Origin: Arthrobacter sp. efr-133-R2A-120
GTDB lineage: Bacteria > Actinomycetota > Actinomycetes > Actinomycetales > Micrococcaceae
Assembly (NCBI RefSeq): GCF_030209835.1
Contig: NZ_JARVRF010000028.1
Coordinates: forward strand, 1 to 64,000
Length of the DNA stretch: 64,000 nt
Direction of reading: 5' to 3'
Position numbers and translations under genes: made by a program. Positions 25,504 through 34,089 of this stretch are shown here, one piece after another. The stretch's first letter is position 1. Every line of letters starts with the position of its first letter. The notes beneath the pieces were generated by a model that was not told the DNA's origin, made no database searches, and saw only the letters and a list, made by a program, of their open reading frames with translations.

Positions 25504-26343
25504 CTATGCGAAGTCCGAGACTGCCGGGTCCGGTCCGATGCGGCCTTCGGCGCCTCGGTCCAGGCCGTTGATGGCTTCGATGTCGGCCTCCTCCAAGGTG
25601 ACGCCAAGCGCTGCGAAGTTCTCCTGGATCCGGGACTCGGTCACGGACTTCGGGATCACGACGTTGCCGATCGCCAGATGCCAGGCGATAACCACCTGCG
25701 CCGGGGTGGCACCGTGCTTGGCAGCAATCTGGGCGATAGTGGCGTTCTCAAGCAGCTCGCCGCCCTGGCCCAGTGGCGACCAGGCCTGCGTCAAAATGCC
25801 CCGTGCCGTAGCGAACTCACGGAGTTCGGCCTGGTTGAAGAACGGGTGCAGTTCGATCTGGTGGATGGCCGGAACAACGCCGGTCTCCTCGATCAGGCGC
25901 TGCAGGCCTTCCTTGCTGAAGTTGGAGACGCCGATGGACTTGATGCGTCCACGCTTCTGGAGCTCAATGAGCGCCTTCCAGGTATCCACGAACTTGTCTT
26001 GCTTGGGCTGCATCCAGTGGATCAGGTACAGGTCAAGGGTTTCCAGGCCGAGGCGGTTCATGGACTCTTCGAAAGCCGCGAGCGTGGACTCGTAGCCTTG
26101 GTCCGCGTTCCACAGCTTGGTGGTGATGAAGATTTCCTCGGGCTTGAGGCCGGAAGATGCGATGGCGCGTCCGACGCCCGCCTCGTTGCCGTAGATCTTG
26201 GCGGTATCGATGTGGCGGTAGCCGGCGTCGAAGGCCTGACGCACCACCTTTTCGGCTACATCGTCCTCTACCTGCCATACCCCGTAGCCGAGCTGGGGAA
26301 TGGAGTTGCCGTCGTTAAAAGTAAGGTTCGGTGACGAAGTCAT
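25504..26343 (-). CDS. aldo/keto reductase
   Basis: About 279 aa. Catalytic residues of the family are visible: Asp and Tyr in RHIDTAKIYGNE, Lys in FITTKLWNADQ, His in YLIHWMQP; the NADPH-binding end KSVTESRIQENF is present. The closest well-known class is 2,5-diketo-D-gluconate reductase-like (AKR5). It reduces small carbonyl compounds. ATG 26343 (MTSSPNLT) is preferred, with AGGA upstream, over in-frame ATGs at 26352 and 26367. Confidence 0.9.
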   Translation of the reverse strand: MTSSPNLTFNDGNSIPQLGYGVWQVEDDVAEKVVRQAFDAGYRHIDTAKIYGNEAGVGRAIASSGLKPEEIFITTKLWNADQGYESTLAAFEESMNRLGLETLDLYLIHWMQPKQDKFVDTWKALIELQKRGRIKSIGVSNFSKEGLQRLIEETGVVPAIHQIELHPFFNQAELREFATARGILTQAWSPLGQGGELLENATIAQIAAKHGATPAQVVIAWHLAIGNVVIPKSVTESRIQENFAALGVTLEEADIEAINGLDRGAEGRIGPDPAVSDFA

Positions 26344-26460
26344 GGTTTCCATCCTGCCAGCGCGCACACGCAGTGGCTACGGATTCCGGCGCCTCTAAGC
26401 TAGGCGCTTAATAGTTGTTATGTGGGAATAGACGCGTCTGCACCTAACTCCCCCGAACGC

Positions 26461-26913
26461 TTACGCGCCAGCTTTCGTGCTCAGTAGCCGTTCGGCTTCT
26501 TCTACATGCTCGTAAACGGCTTCGGCGCGTCGTCGCACCGAAACCGCTCCCACAGGAACGGGCCCGACGGCGAGACGCAACATCGCGGCCGCCTCCGCGG
26601 TCGTGGCAAGAGAGTTTCCCGCTTTGGACAGCGCACGATGGACACCCGCGAGCGATCCGGGAATATCCAGCCCATCACTGGGCGAACGGAGCTGCGCCTC
26701 CACGCAGACCGCACGAACCCTGGACGACAAGCCCGCCAGCTCGTTGGCAATGACTACGAGTTCACCGTAGAGCTGCTCGTCTTCGACGCCTTCCAGCACT
26801 TGGTGATACCGATCAAGGCCGCGGTGAAAACGGTCGTGGGCACGCCGCCACAATCCTTTGCCAAGTTCAGCGTCATCCTTCCGCCCTTGCCGGACGGCCC
26901 CAAAGAATCCCAA
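26461..26913 (-). CDS. conserved helical protein of unknown function downstream of bpa
   Basis: 150 aa, predicted mostly alpha-helical, with no signal peptide or membrane helix. The middle (ELVVIANELAGLSSRVRAVC) looks like an amphipathic helix. I do not recognise a catalytic motif. It follows bpa by 8 nt on the same strand, so the two are almost surely co-transcribed; a link to proteasome function is a guess from position only. Confidence 0.6.
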   Translation of the reverse strand: MGFFGAVRQGRKDDAELGKGLWRRAHDRFHRGLDRYHQVLEGVEDEQLYGELVVIANELAGLSSRVRAVCVEAQLRSPSDGLDIPGSLAGVHRALSKAGNSLATTAEAAAMLRLAVGPVPVGAVSVRRRAEAVYEHVEEAERLLSTKAGA

Positions 26914-26921
26914 CCCGGTGC

Positions 26922-27575
26922 TCAGAGGTACTGGCCCGGGTGGCGGTCCGGATCTTCAACTCGGGCAGGTTTGCCGGGTTCGGCTTCCTTGCCGGGAAGG
27001 TGGGCACGCTGAGGCTCACCGTTCTCGCCAATAACGACTCCCGGGGCGATCATGGTTCCGGGCGGGAGCTGGCGAAGCTGCAACTGGGCAACAGCGTGCT
27101 CCCGGGCTGCTTGCTGGGCTGCAATGGCGGTCTGGATTCCATGGAACAAGCCCTCGAGCCAACCGACAAGCTGCGCCTGCGCGATCCGGAGCTCAGCGTC
27201 GGAGGGGGTTGCGTTTTCAGGGAACGGGAGGCTGATGCGTTCCAGCTCTTCCACGAGTTCCGGGGCGAGGCCCTCTTCCAACTCTTTGATGGAGCGTTCG
27301 TGGATTTCGGCAAGGCGTCCGCGCGCTGCCTCGTCCAAGGGAGCGCTCTTCACTTCTTCGAGGAGCTGGCGGATCATGGTGCCGATCCGCATGACCTTGG
27401 CGGGTTCGTCGACGAGGTCCTGCAGGGTGGTGCCCTTCTTGGCGCCAGGCTTCCCATTGGCCTTGGGACCCGCTTCCGATGTGCTCTGTGCCGTGCCAGC
27501 GTCCAAGGTTGTGCCCTCCACCGGGATGTCGTCAAAACTCTCGCCACTGGGTTGAGTGTCGTCCTGATCGCTCAT
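26922..27575 (-). CDS. bpa: bacterial proteasome activator Bpa/PafE (DUF2587)
   Basis: 217 aa. A disordered acidic N-terminus (~50 aa) is followed by the four-helix Bpa core (TTLQDLVDEPAKVMRIGTMI through GWLEGLFHGIQTAIAAQQ). The protein ends in GQYL, the C-terminal motif that docks the dodecameric Bpa ring onto the 20S proteasome and opens its gate without ATP. It implies the organism has a proteasome. It heads a short minus-strand unit with the 150-aa protein. Confidence 0.93.
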   Translation of the reverse strand: MSDQDDTQPSGESFDDIPVEGTTLDAGTAQSTSEAGPKANGKPGAKKGTTLQDLVDEPAKVMRIGTMIRQLLEEVKSAPLDEAARGRLAEIHERSIKELEEGLAPELVEELERISLPFPENATPSDAELRIAQAQLVGWLEGLFHGIQTAIAAQQAAREHAVAQLQLRQLPPGTMIAPGVVIGENGEPQRAHLPGKEAEPGKPARVEDPDRHPGQYL

Positions 27576-27601
27576 GCGTTCATACTCTCATGGGCCGCAA
27601 C

Positions 27602-28120
27602 TCAGCCCAGTGCCTTGACGAGTATTTCGCCTTCGTCCTTAGCGAAACCACATTTTTCATAGAAGCCCGTGGCATAGAGGTTGGCGGGGACCCAGACCTC
27701 TTCCATTCCGTGTTCCCGCATCCATTCCTCCATGACAGCCAAGAGGGACCGGCCGACACCGCGGCGGCGCCACTCGATATGAGTTCCCATTTCCATGAGG
27801 AGCAGCTCGGCCCAAGGTCCGGCATTGCGACGGCGCTGAATGCAGCAGTGGAGGAATCCCACGATCCCGCCCCCGAGCTCAGCCAGCCAAAACAGAACGG
27901 TCGGGTCGCCCAAAAAGGAGCGGGCGGCGTCGTACGTCAATGCGCCCGACGGGGCGACTGAAGGATCCTCGTCGAACAAGTTATCCGTCTCCGCCAGGCG
28001 GATCAGCGCGTCGGCGTCGTCCGGGCCAATCAGCCGGATCCGAACGTCGGCATTCGTCAAGGTTTCGATGTCAGCACCTCCCCTGCGGAGCAGTCTATGC
28101 GGTGGTTGTCCCGTTACCAC
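27602..28120 (-). CDS. GNAT family N-acetyltransferase
   Basis: 172 aa. The acetyl-CoA loop RRRGVGRSLLAVMEEW (R-x-x-G-x-G) at about 120-135 and the C-terminal ATGFYEKCGF are GNAT hallmarks. The substrate is unknown. The GTG at 28120 gives an overlap of 26 nt with the padR end; GGGGAGG lies inside this overlap without a well-placed ATG/GTG, so the real start may be a TTG about 50 nt further in. It is probably translated from the QOR-padR transcript. Confidence 0.8.
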   Translation of the reverse strand: MVTGQPPHRLLRRGGADIETLTNADVRIRLIGPDDADALIRLAETDNLFDEDPSVAPSGALTYDAARSFLGDPTVLFWLAELGGGIVGFLHCCIQRRRNAGPWAELLLMEMGTHIEWRRRGVGRSLLAVMEEWMREHGMEEVWVPANLYATGFYEKCGFAKDEGEILVKALG

Positions 28121-28676
28121 GGACGGTTCCGATCATGCCGTTGCTGGAGCCATTGGCCTGCTGCACCAGCCTGGCTTCGCAGAGATCAAGCCAACGGGCC
28201 TCCGCCTCGGCATGGAAGATCAGGGAGTCCAGGACGAGCAGCCTGGCCGTGTCCGTCACTCGTTGGTTGGCGGCCACGTCCTTGCGGTCCTGGGTATAGT
28301 CCTGCAGTTCGCGCAGGGAAATCTCACGTTGGGCCTGGATGAGCGCGGGGACGTCGGTGCCCGCCGTCGTGACGGCCAGCGCCAGCTTGATGGCCAATTC
28401 GTTCCTCGGCGGCGCTCCACGATCCACTGCGGTTGAGAACCATCGGCGGATCTCTTCAGCCCCGGCGTCGGTGATGCTGAAAAGCACGTGGCCGCGGCCG
28501 CCGTCGCCCTCTTTGCGGACCAAAGCGTCGCGCTCCAGCCGGTTCAGGGTGGTGTACACCTGCCCGATGTTCAGCGGCCAGACGGCTCCTGTGCGTTCCT
28601 CGAACGCCGCCCGCAATTGGTAGCCGTAGCGTGGCTGCTCCTGAAGCAATGCCAGGATGCTGTACCGGATGGACAT
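28095..28676 (-). CDS. PadR family transcription regulator
   Basis: 193 aa from ATG 28676, which has AAGGAG just upstream; the longer frame to 28841 would overlap the oxidoreductase gene. Winged-helix residues SIRYSILALLQEQPRYGYQL and VWPLNIGQVYTTLNRLERDALV define PadR_N, and a helical C-terminal domain (about 90-180) is of the dimerising PadR type. It likely regulates its own operon with the upstream quinone reductase, 36 nt away, in response to redox or phenolic stress; that is inference from family. Confidence 0.88.
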   Translation of the reverse strand: MSIRYSILALLQEQPRYGYQLRAAFEERTGAVWPLNIGQVYTTLNRLERDALVRKEGDGGRGHVLFSITDAGAEEIRRWFSTAVDRGAPPRNELAIKLALAVTTAGTDVPALIQAQREISLRELQDYTQDRKDVAANQRVTDTARLLVLDSLIFHAEAEARWLDLCEARLVQQANGSSNGMIGTVRGNGTTTA

Positions 28677-28711
28677 CGCTCTCCTTCGTACTGCCGGTTT
28701 GGCGGGCGCCG

Positions 28712-29695
28712 CTAGAGCAGTAGCAGGACTTTGCCCATGTGTTCGCCGGAATCGAAGTACTCGTGGGCTTCGCGGACCTGCTCCAAGGGGAACGACTTGG
28801 CCACGAACGGCTTGATTCGGCCGTCGGCCAGCATCGGCCAAACCGACTCGCGGACTGCGTTCATGATGACGCCCTTCTCGGCGACCGGACGCGGACGCAG
28901 CGCTGTGCCGATGATCGCCGCGCGTTTGCTGACCAACTGACCGAGGTTGAGTTCGCCCTTCACGCCGCCTTGCAGTCCGATGACCACCAGCCGGCCGTAG
29001 TCCGCGAGTGCTTCCACGTTTTGCTGCAGGTATTTGGCACCCACGACGTCGAGAATCACGTCCGCGCCTTTGCCGCCGTTTTGTGCCTTGAGGCTTTCGG
29101 CGAAATCTTCTTCCGTGTAATTGATGGCGATGTCGGCTCCGAGGAAGGCTTTCGCGGTTCCGACCTTTTCGGCCGTTCCTGCCGTCGTCGCGACCGTGGC
29201 ACCGTACGCTTTGGCGAGTTGGATAGCCATGGTGCCGATGCCGCCAGTGGCGCCATGGATCAATACCGTCTCACCCGCGTGCAGCTGTGCAGTCATGATG
29301 AGGTTCGAGTACACCGTGGCGGCTACCTCAGGCAATGACGCCGCGGTGACCAGGTCCACGCCGTCGGGCAATCGCAAAACCTGCTCCGCCGGGACGGCAA
29401 CCTGTTGCGCGTAGCCGCCACCCGAAAGCAGGGCAACTACCTTGTCGCCCACGGAAAACGGCTTGCTCACCTCGGGTCCGAACGCCGCAATCCTGCCGGA
29501 GACCTCAAGGCCCGGAATTTCGGATGCACCCGGTGGTGGCGGGTAGAACCCGCGGCGCTGCTGAACATCCGCCCTGTTGAGACCGGCGGCGACGACGTCG
29601 ATGAGAACCTCGCCGGGTCCGGGAACCGGAGCGGGGACGTCACGGATTTCCAGAACCGCGGGCCCGCCCGGTTCGGAGATGTAGACGGCTTTCAT
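28712..29695 (-). CDS. NAD(P)H:quinone oxidoreductase, zinc-free MDR family
   Basis: 327 aa. N-terminal GroES-like domain with NRADVQQRRGFYPPPPGASEIPG, and the nucleotide-binding domain VLIHGATGGIGTMAIQLAKA (AxGGxG motif). The zinc cysteines of alcohol dehydrogenases are absent, as in QOR/PIG3-type enzymes. It reduces quinones with NADPH. ATG 29695 has GGGAG 7 nt upstream. It is the first gene of a unit with padR and the GNAT gene. Confidence 0.9.
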   Translation of the reverse strand: MKAVYISEPGGPAVLEIRDVPAPVPGPGEVLIDVVAAGLNRADVQQRRGFYPPPPGASEIPGLEVSGRIAAFGPEVSKPFSVGDKVVALLSGGGYAQQVAVPAEQVLRLPDGVDLVTAASLPEVAATVYSNLIMTAQLHAGETVLIHGATGGIGTMAIQLAKAYGATVATTAGTAEKVGTAKAFLGADIAINYTEEDFAESLKAQNGGKGADVILDVVGAKYLQQNVEALADYGRLVVIGLQGGVKGELNLGQLVSKRAAIIGTALRPRPVAEKGVIMNAVRESVWPMLADGRIKPFVAKSFPLEQVREAHEYFDSGEHMGKVLLLL

Positions 29696-29810
29696 AGAGT
29701 GCTCCCGATCCCTCGCTCAGTGCAGTTGGCCTTTTCAGACACCTTAACCGCGTTAATCGCGGCGGCAGGTTTTTGGCGCAGCCAACTCCCTATGAAACAC
29801 TACTAGGCAG

Positions 29811-29898
29811 GGAAGGTTGTCCGAGCGGCCTAAGGAGCTGGTCTTGAAAACCAGTGTGCGGTAACCCCGCACCAAGGGTTCAAATCCCTTACCTTCCG
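29811..29898 (+). tRNA. tRNA-Ser (anticodon TGA)
   Basis: 88 nt, class II. Acceptor GGAAGGT/ACCTTCC, anticodon stem CTGGT/ACCAG with loop CTTGAAA, long variable arm (GTGCGGTAACCCCGCAC region), T arm AAGGG/CCCTT, discriminator G. CCA is not encoded. Confidence 0.95.
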
Positions 29899-29924
29899 CG
29901 TGGCGCGTCTTGAGGCGCGAACTG

Positions 29925-29972
29925 GCAGCAGATGCCCACAGAATCGCTTCTTGTGGGCATCTGCTGCTTTTT
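29925..29972 (+). terminator. terminator of tRNA-Ser(TGA)
   Basis: GCAGCAGATGCCCACA and its mirror TGTGGGCATCTGCTGC form a 16-bp perfect stem, followed by TTTTT. Confidence 0.9.
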
Positions 29973-30064
29973 CGACGACGCTAGCCTGTTCAGTAGCTGC
30001 GGTCGCCGAATCGGCGCTGCACGTCGAGTAGGAACTTGAGCCCGCCGTCAGACGGGGCAGCGAC

Positions 30065-30080
30065 GCCGGGGCGCCCCGGC
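30065..30080. repeat. 16-bp GC palindrome after nirD
   Basis: GCCGGGGCGCCCCGGC is self-complementary and lies a few bases after the nirD stop. It may help end nirD transcription but lacks a T-run. Confidence 0.4.
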
Positions 30081-30086
30081 TACGGC

Positions 30087-30461
30087 CTAGACGGCTACTT
30101 CGACGTATCCGTCCACGAGGCGGGTGGCGTAGCTTGCGAGCCGCAGTTCGGGGTTAGTGAAGCATTCGCCCGTTTCAAGGTCGTAGACCTCTTTGTGAAG
30201 CGGCGAGGCGATGGTGGGACGGCTGCCCCGGGAACCGACGATTCCCCGCGCCATGACGTTGGAGAGAGTTGCCGGGTCCTGTTGGGACACCGCCAAGACC
30301 TCGTCCGGCGTGGTGCGGAACAGCGCTACTTGCTTGCCTCCGACCAAGGCAGCTTCGCCCCAGGCCGGTTCGAGCTCGTCGATGGCGCAGACTCGGTGCC
30401 AACCGGACGCGGTCGGTGCACTCAGCTGTTCTTGGTTTTCCCGATCCAGAATTACGGTCAT
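30087..30461 (-). CDS. nirD: nitrite reductase (NADH) small subunit NirD
   Basis: 124 aa. A Rieske-fold protein (WHRVCAIDELEP ... SPLHKEVYDLETGECFTNPELRLASYATRL) without the Cys/His cluster ligands, as is normal for NirD. It partners NirB in assimilatory nitrite reduction to ammonium. Unusually, it is transcribed away from nirB, with a 279-bp intergenic region between the two starts. Confidence 0.92.
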   Translation of the reverse strand: MTVILDRENQEQLSAPTASGWHRVCAIDELEPAWGEAALVGGKQVALFRTTPDEVLAVSQQDPATLSNVMARGIVGSRGSRPTIASPLHKEVYDLETGECFTNPELRLASYATRLVDGYVEVAV

Positions 30462-30635
30462 TTCAGCCCCTATCGCTTAGCCTGCCGGTCCGGCGGATCC
30501 AATTCCGCCATCCGGCACGGGCCGTTTGCGGCCACAACTTCACGGTAGGCCCGCCATGTTTCGCCGGAATGCAATCAATGTGTCCTGCTCGTAAAGGAGA
30601 CCTCACATCGCCGCAATCCTCACCGTGATGCCGAA

Positions 30636-30673
30636 GTTAAGCCCCTGAAACAAAGGGGAAACTGACGCGAAAC
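30636..30673. promoter_or_regulatory. GlnR-like binding array before nirB
   Basis: GTTAA (30636), GAAAC (30647), GAAAC (30658) and GAAAC (30669) are each separated by 6 bp, an exact 11-bp phase. This is the layout of the GlnR a-site/b-site (gTnAC-n6-GaAAC) of actinobacteria. A possible -10 TAGTCT lies at 30683-30688. Confidence 0.6.
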
Positions 30674-30740
30674 TGCGTGTCTTTAGTCTGAAGTGACAAG
30701 TCGCGGATGACGGTTCTGCGGCACATGCGAAAGGCCGCCA

Positions 30741-33359
30741 GTGACCGGACATACTTCCCCTTCAGAGAACCCGCGCCGCATTGTTGTCGCGGGCGGAGGC
30801 CCTGCGGCCCACCGTTTTGCCGATGCCATGCATACCCGCGGTCTCGAGGGCTGGCACGTCACGGTCCTGACCGAGGAAGCGCATCTTCCCTATGACCGGG
30901 TCACCCTGAGCAAGGCGCTCATCGAGGTGGACTACGACCTCACCCTCGGGCATGCGTCGATGTGGGAGCACGATGCGCTGGAGCTGCGCACGGGCGAGCG
31001 GGTCGTCAAGATCAATCCCGAAGCCAAGTCCGTGGAAACCGCGGCCGGCAACAGCTACGAATACGATGCCCTCGTAGTCGCAACGGGTTCGAATGCCGCC
31101 CGCCTGCCCATCCCGGGCGCCGAGCACACACATGTCTACCGCACGCTCGAAGACGTGTGGGCCATCAATAAGGCGATCACCGAACTTACCGAGAAACTGG
31201 GGCGCAAGATCAACGCCGTCACTATCGGCGGCGGGCTCCTCGGCCTCGAATCAGCCGCCGGGACTGAGCGGCTGGGTGCCACCCCGATCGTCATCGACGG
31301 CGCGCCATGGCTGATGGCCACCCAGCTCGACGAAGGCGCTGGCCAGGCAATGGGCCGCCTCATCAAGGACAAGGGCTTCGAAATCCACGGCGGGGTGTTC
31401 CCCTCGGAAGTATTGTCCGACGACGACGGACAGGTCACCGGTGTCCTCATGGCTGACGGCCGCATCATCGACGCCGACATCGTGATCGTCGCGATCGGGG
31501 TCAGGCCGCGCGATGAGCTCTTTCGCGCAGCGGAGGGCGAGGAACAGGTCTTCACGCTTGGCCAGCGCGGTGGCGTTGTCATTTCCGACGGTTGCGAGAC
31601 CGAGATCCCCGGCATCTTCGCGATCGGTGAGGTGGCGAACTTCGGCGGGATGTGCCTGGGGCTCGTCGCTCCGGCGAACACGATGGCCGAGATCGTCGCC
31701 GACCGCCTGCACGGCGGGCAAGCGACCTTCCCCGGCTTCGACACCGCCACCAAGCTCAAGCTCTCCGGCGTGGACGTGGCCAGCTTCGGCGACGCGTTCG
31801 CCAAGACCGAGCATTCCCTGGAGATCGTCTACGCGGATCCGGCCCGGGGCGTCTACCAGAAGATCGTCACCACCGACGACGCCAAGACCCTGCTCGGCGG
31901 GATCTTCGTCGGCGACGCCACACCGTACATGAGCCTGCGCCCCCTGCTCGGCCGCGAACTGCCCGCCGAACCCGGCGCCTACCTCACCGCTGCCGGTGGC
32001 GGTGACGCCCCCGAGACCGAACTGCCCGACGACGCGATCCTGTGCTCCTGCAACAACGTGGCCGCCGGGTCTATCCGGGACGCCGTCAACGCGTGCGGGA
32101 CGTGCGAAGGCAAGGAGCCGGTCCAGGACGTTCCAGGCCTCAAGGCCTGCACCCGGGCCGGAACGCAGTGCGGCTCCTGCGTGCCGATGCTCAAGAAGCT
32201 CCTCGAAGGGGAACTGAAGAAGTCCGGCATCGAGGTCTCCAAGGCCCTGTGCGAGCATTTCGACCTCTCCCGCCAGGAGCTTTTCGACGCGATCCGTGTG
32301 CTGGAACTGACCTCCTTCGAGGACATCCTGGCCAAATACGGCACCGGCGCGGGCTGCGACATCTGCAAACCCACCATCGCCTCGATCCTCGCGTCGCAGC
32401 ATTCCGCGTACGTGCTCGACGCCGGCCGCGGCACCCTGCAGGACACCAACGACCGCGCCCTGGCCAATATGCAAAAGGACGGCACCTACTCCGTGGTCCC
32501 CCGCATCCCAGGCGGGGAGATTAGGCCCGACAAGCTAGTGGTCATCGGAACGATCGCCAAGAAGTACGGTCTCTATACGAAGATCACCGGCGGGCAGCGC
32601 ATCGACATGTTCGGCGCCCGCCTCGAACAACTCCCGGACATCTGGGGCGAGCTCATTGACGCAGGCATGGAGTCCGGTCAGGCGTACGGCAAGAGCCTGC
32701 GCACCGTGAAATCCTGCGTGGGATCCACCTGGTGCCGCTTCGGTGTGCTCGACTCTGTTTCCATGGCCATCAACTTGGAACTGCGCTACCGCGGACTGCG
32801 CAGCCCGCACAAACTCAAAATGGGCGTGTCCGGCTGCGCCCGCGAATGCGCAGAAGCCCGTGGCAAGGACGTCGGCGTGATCGCAACTTCGGAAGGTTGG
32901 AACCTGTACGTCGGCGGCAACGGCGGCGCGAACCCCGCCCACGCCCAGCTCCTCGCCGGCGGCTTGGACGACGAGACCCTGGTGAAGTACATCGACCGCT
33001 ACTTCATGTACTACATCCGTACCGCCGACCGCCTCCAGCGCACCGCCCACTGGCAGACGGAACTCGACGGCGGCCTTGAGCACGTGCGCCAGGTGGTAGT
33101 CGAGGACTCGCTCGGCATCGCCGACGAGCTCGAGGCCGCTATGGCCAAGCACGTCGAGTCCTACGAGGACGAGTGGGCCGCGACCCTGAAGGATCCGGAA
33201 CGGCTCCGCCGCTTCCGTTCCTTCGTCAACGCCCCCGAGCAGGAGGACGAGGCCATCGTCTTCGTCCCCGAACGCGGCCAGATCCGTCCGGCCACCAACG
33301 AAGAAAAGAGTGCCGTCTTGATTTCTTCCGCCAGCATCCCGGTCCGCGGGAAGGAATAA
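30741..33359 (+). CDS. nirB: nitrite reductase (NADH) large subunit NirB
   Basis: 872 aa. Order of domains: FAD Rossmann fold (VVAGGGPAAHRFADAM, ~13-28), NAD fold (TIGGGLLGLESAAG, ~157-170), a BFD-like [2Fe-2S] domain (CSCNNVAAGSI, ~430) with more Cys (CRAGTQCGSC-type), then the siroheme/[4Fe-4S] half with TWCRFG and GVSGCARECAEA. It reduces nitrite to ammonium with six electrons from NADH. The start is the GTG at 30741; a clear Shine-Dalgarno is lacking. It is divergent from nirD. Confidence 0.95.
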   Translation: MTGHTSPSENPRRIVVAGGGPAAHRFADAMHTRGLEGWHVTVLTEEAHLPYDRVTLSKALIEVDYDLTLGHASMWEHDALELRTGERVVKINPEAKSVETAAGNSYEYDALVVATGSNAARLPIPGAEHTHVYRTLEDVWAINKAITELTEKLGRKINAVTIGGGLLGLESAAGTERLGATPIVIDGAPWLMATQLDEGAGQAMGRLIKDKGFEIHGGVFPSEVLSDDDGQVTGVLMADGRIIDADIVIVAIGVRPRDELFRAAEGEEQVFTLGQRGGVVISDGCETEIPGIFAIGEVANFGGMCLGLVAPANTMAEIVADRLHGGQATFPGFDTATKLKLSGVDVASFGDAFAKTEHSLEIVYADPARGVYQKIVTTDDAKTLLGGIFVGDATPYMSLRPLLGRELPAEPGAYLTAAGGGDAPETELPDDAILCSCNNVAAGSIRDAVNACGTCEGKEPVQDVPGLKACTRAGTQCGSCVPMLKKLLEGELKKSGIEVSKALCEHFDLSRQELFDAIRVLELTSFEDILAKYGTGAGCDICKPTIASILASQHSAYVLDAGRGTLQDTNDRALANMQKDGTYSVVPRIPGGEIRPDKLVVIGTIAKKYGLYTKITGGQRIDMFGARLEQLPDIWGELIDAGMESGQAYGKSLRTVKSCVGSTWCRFGVLDSVSMAINLELRYRGLRSPHKLKMGVSGCARECAEARGKDVGVIATSEGWNLYVGGNGGANPAHAQLLAGGLDDETLVKYIDRYFMYYIRTADRLQRTAHWQTELDGGLEHVRQVVVEDSLGIADELEAAMAKHVESYEDEWAATLKDPERLRRFRSFVNAPEQEDEAIVFVPERGQIRPATNEEKSAVLISSASIPVRGKE

Positions 33360-33378
33360 GACGCACCTCGACGGCGGG

Positions 33379-34089
33379 CTACGGCGACGGCGAGTGGTCG
33401 CCGCGGGCTCCGACCACGCCGCCCCGTAGCTCGCCGTCGGCGTTTTCCAGAAGGGCGCTCAGGCGCTTGACCTGCTCAGCCAGCCGGCGAATCTCCTGCT
33501 TCATGGGCTCCTCGGCGACCGTTGCGGCCGCCGCAGCTCCGGAGGAGACCTGTTCAACAAGCCACGAGGCAACCGAAGCCGTCACGACGCCCAAGACAGC
33601 GATTCCACAGACCATCAAGCCTCCGGCAACGCAGCGGCCCACGACCGTCACCGGGTAGTGGTCCCCGTAGCCAACAGTGGTGATGGTGACCATCGCCCAC
33701 CAGATGGCATCGCCAAAGTTGGTGATTTTGGCGCCCGCGGCGTTCTCCTCCGCATCAAGCACGGCGAGCGCACCACAGTACGTCAGGAGGGCCGCGGACC
33801 CGAGAACAAAAGTGAGGATGCGGCCCCGCATGGCGTTCCCGGCGGTGCGATGAAGCAGCTTCAGCAGTGTTACGAGCCGCAACAACCTCAAGGGCCTGAG
33901 GACCGGGAGGGCCAGTATCAGCAATTCGTGCAGGTTCCGCACGAACCACTGGGCGCGACGCCGCGCCAAGACGAGACACATCGCGTAGTCCACGGCTACC
34001 CTAATAGCCGTGTTCACCTGCTGGCACACGGCTGCCTCCCAGCAAACGTTCATCTCCCAGTAACCGGCGCTGGCTAGGATCGAGCCCAT
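33379..34089 (-). CDS. potassium-channel-like membrane protein, apparently N-terminally short
   Basis: Up to 236 aa. The pore region is clear: WAMVTITTVGYGDHYPVTVVGR has the K+ selectivity filter TVGYGD, flanked by two helices (LTFVLGSAALLTYCGALAVLD and CVAGGLMVCGIAVLGVVTASVASWL). Before it comes an Arg-rich S4-like helix (LPVLRPLRLLRLVTLLKLLHR) and part of S3. The S1-S2 segments expected of a six-helix channel are missing: further upstream the frame runs antisense through uppP. The start is uncertain (ATG 34089, ATG 34053 or later). A coiled-coil tail ends the protein. Either a short channel or a truncated one. Confidence 0.7.
   Translation of the reverse strand: MGSILASAGYWEMNVCWEAAVCQQVNTAIRVAVDYAMCLVLARRRAQWFVRNLHELLILALPVLRPLRLLRLVTLLKLLHRTAGNAMRGRILTFVLGSAALLTYCGALAVLDAEENAAGAKITNFGDAIWWAMVTITTVGYGDHYPVTVVGRCVAGGLMVCGIAVLGVVTASVASWLVEQVSSGAAAAATVAEEPMKQEIRRLAEQVKRLSALLENADGELRGGVVGARGDHSPSP
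34075..34080 (+). promoter_or_regulatory. putative -10 box of uppP (leaderless)
   Basis: TAGGAT, then 7 nt, then ATG 34088. It lies within the possible 5' end of the channel gene on the other strand. Confidence 0.45.
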
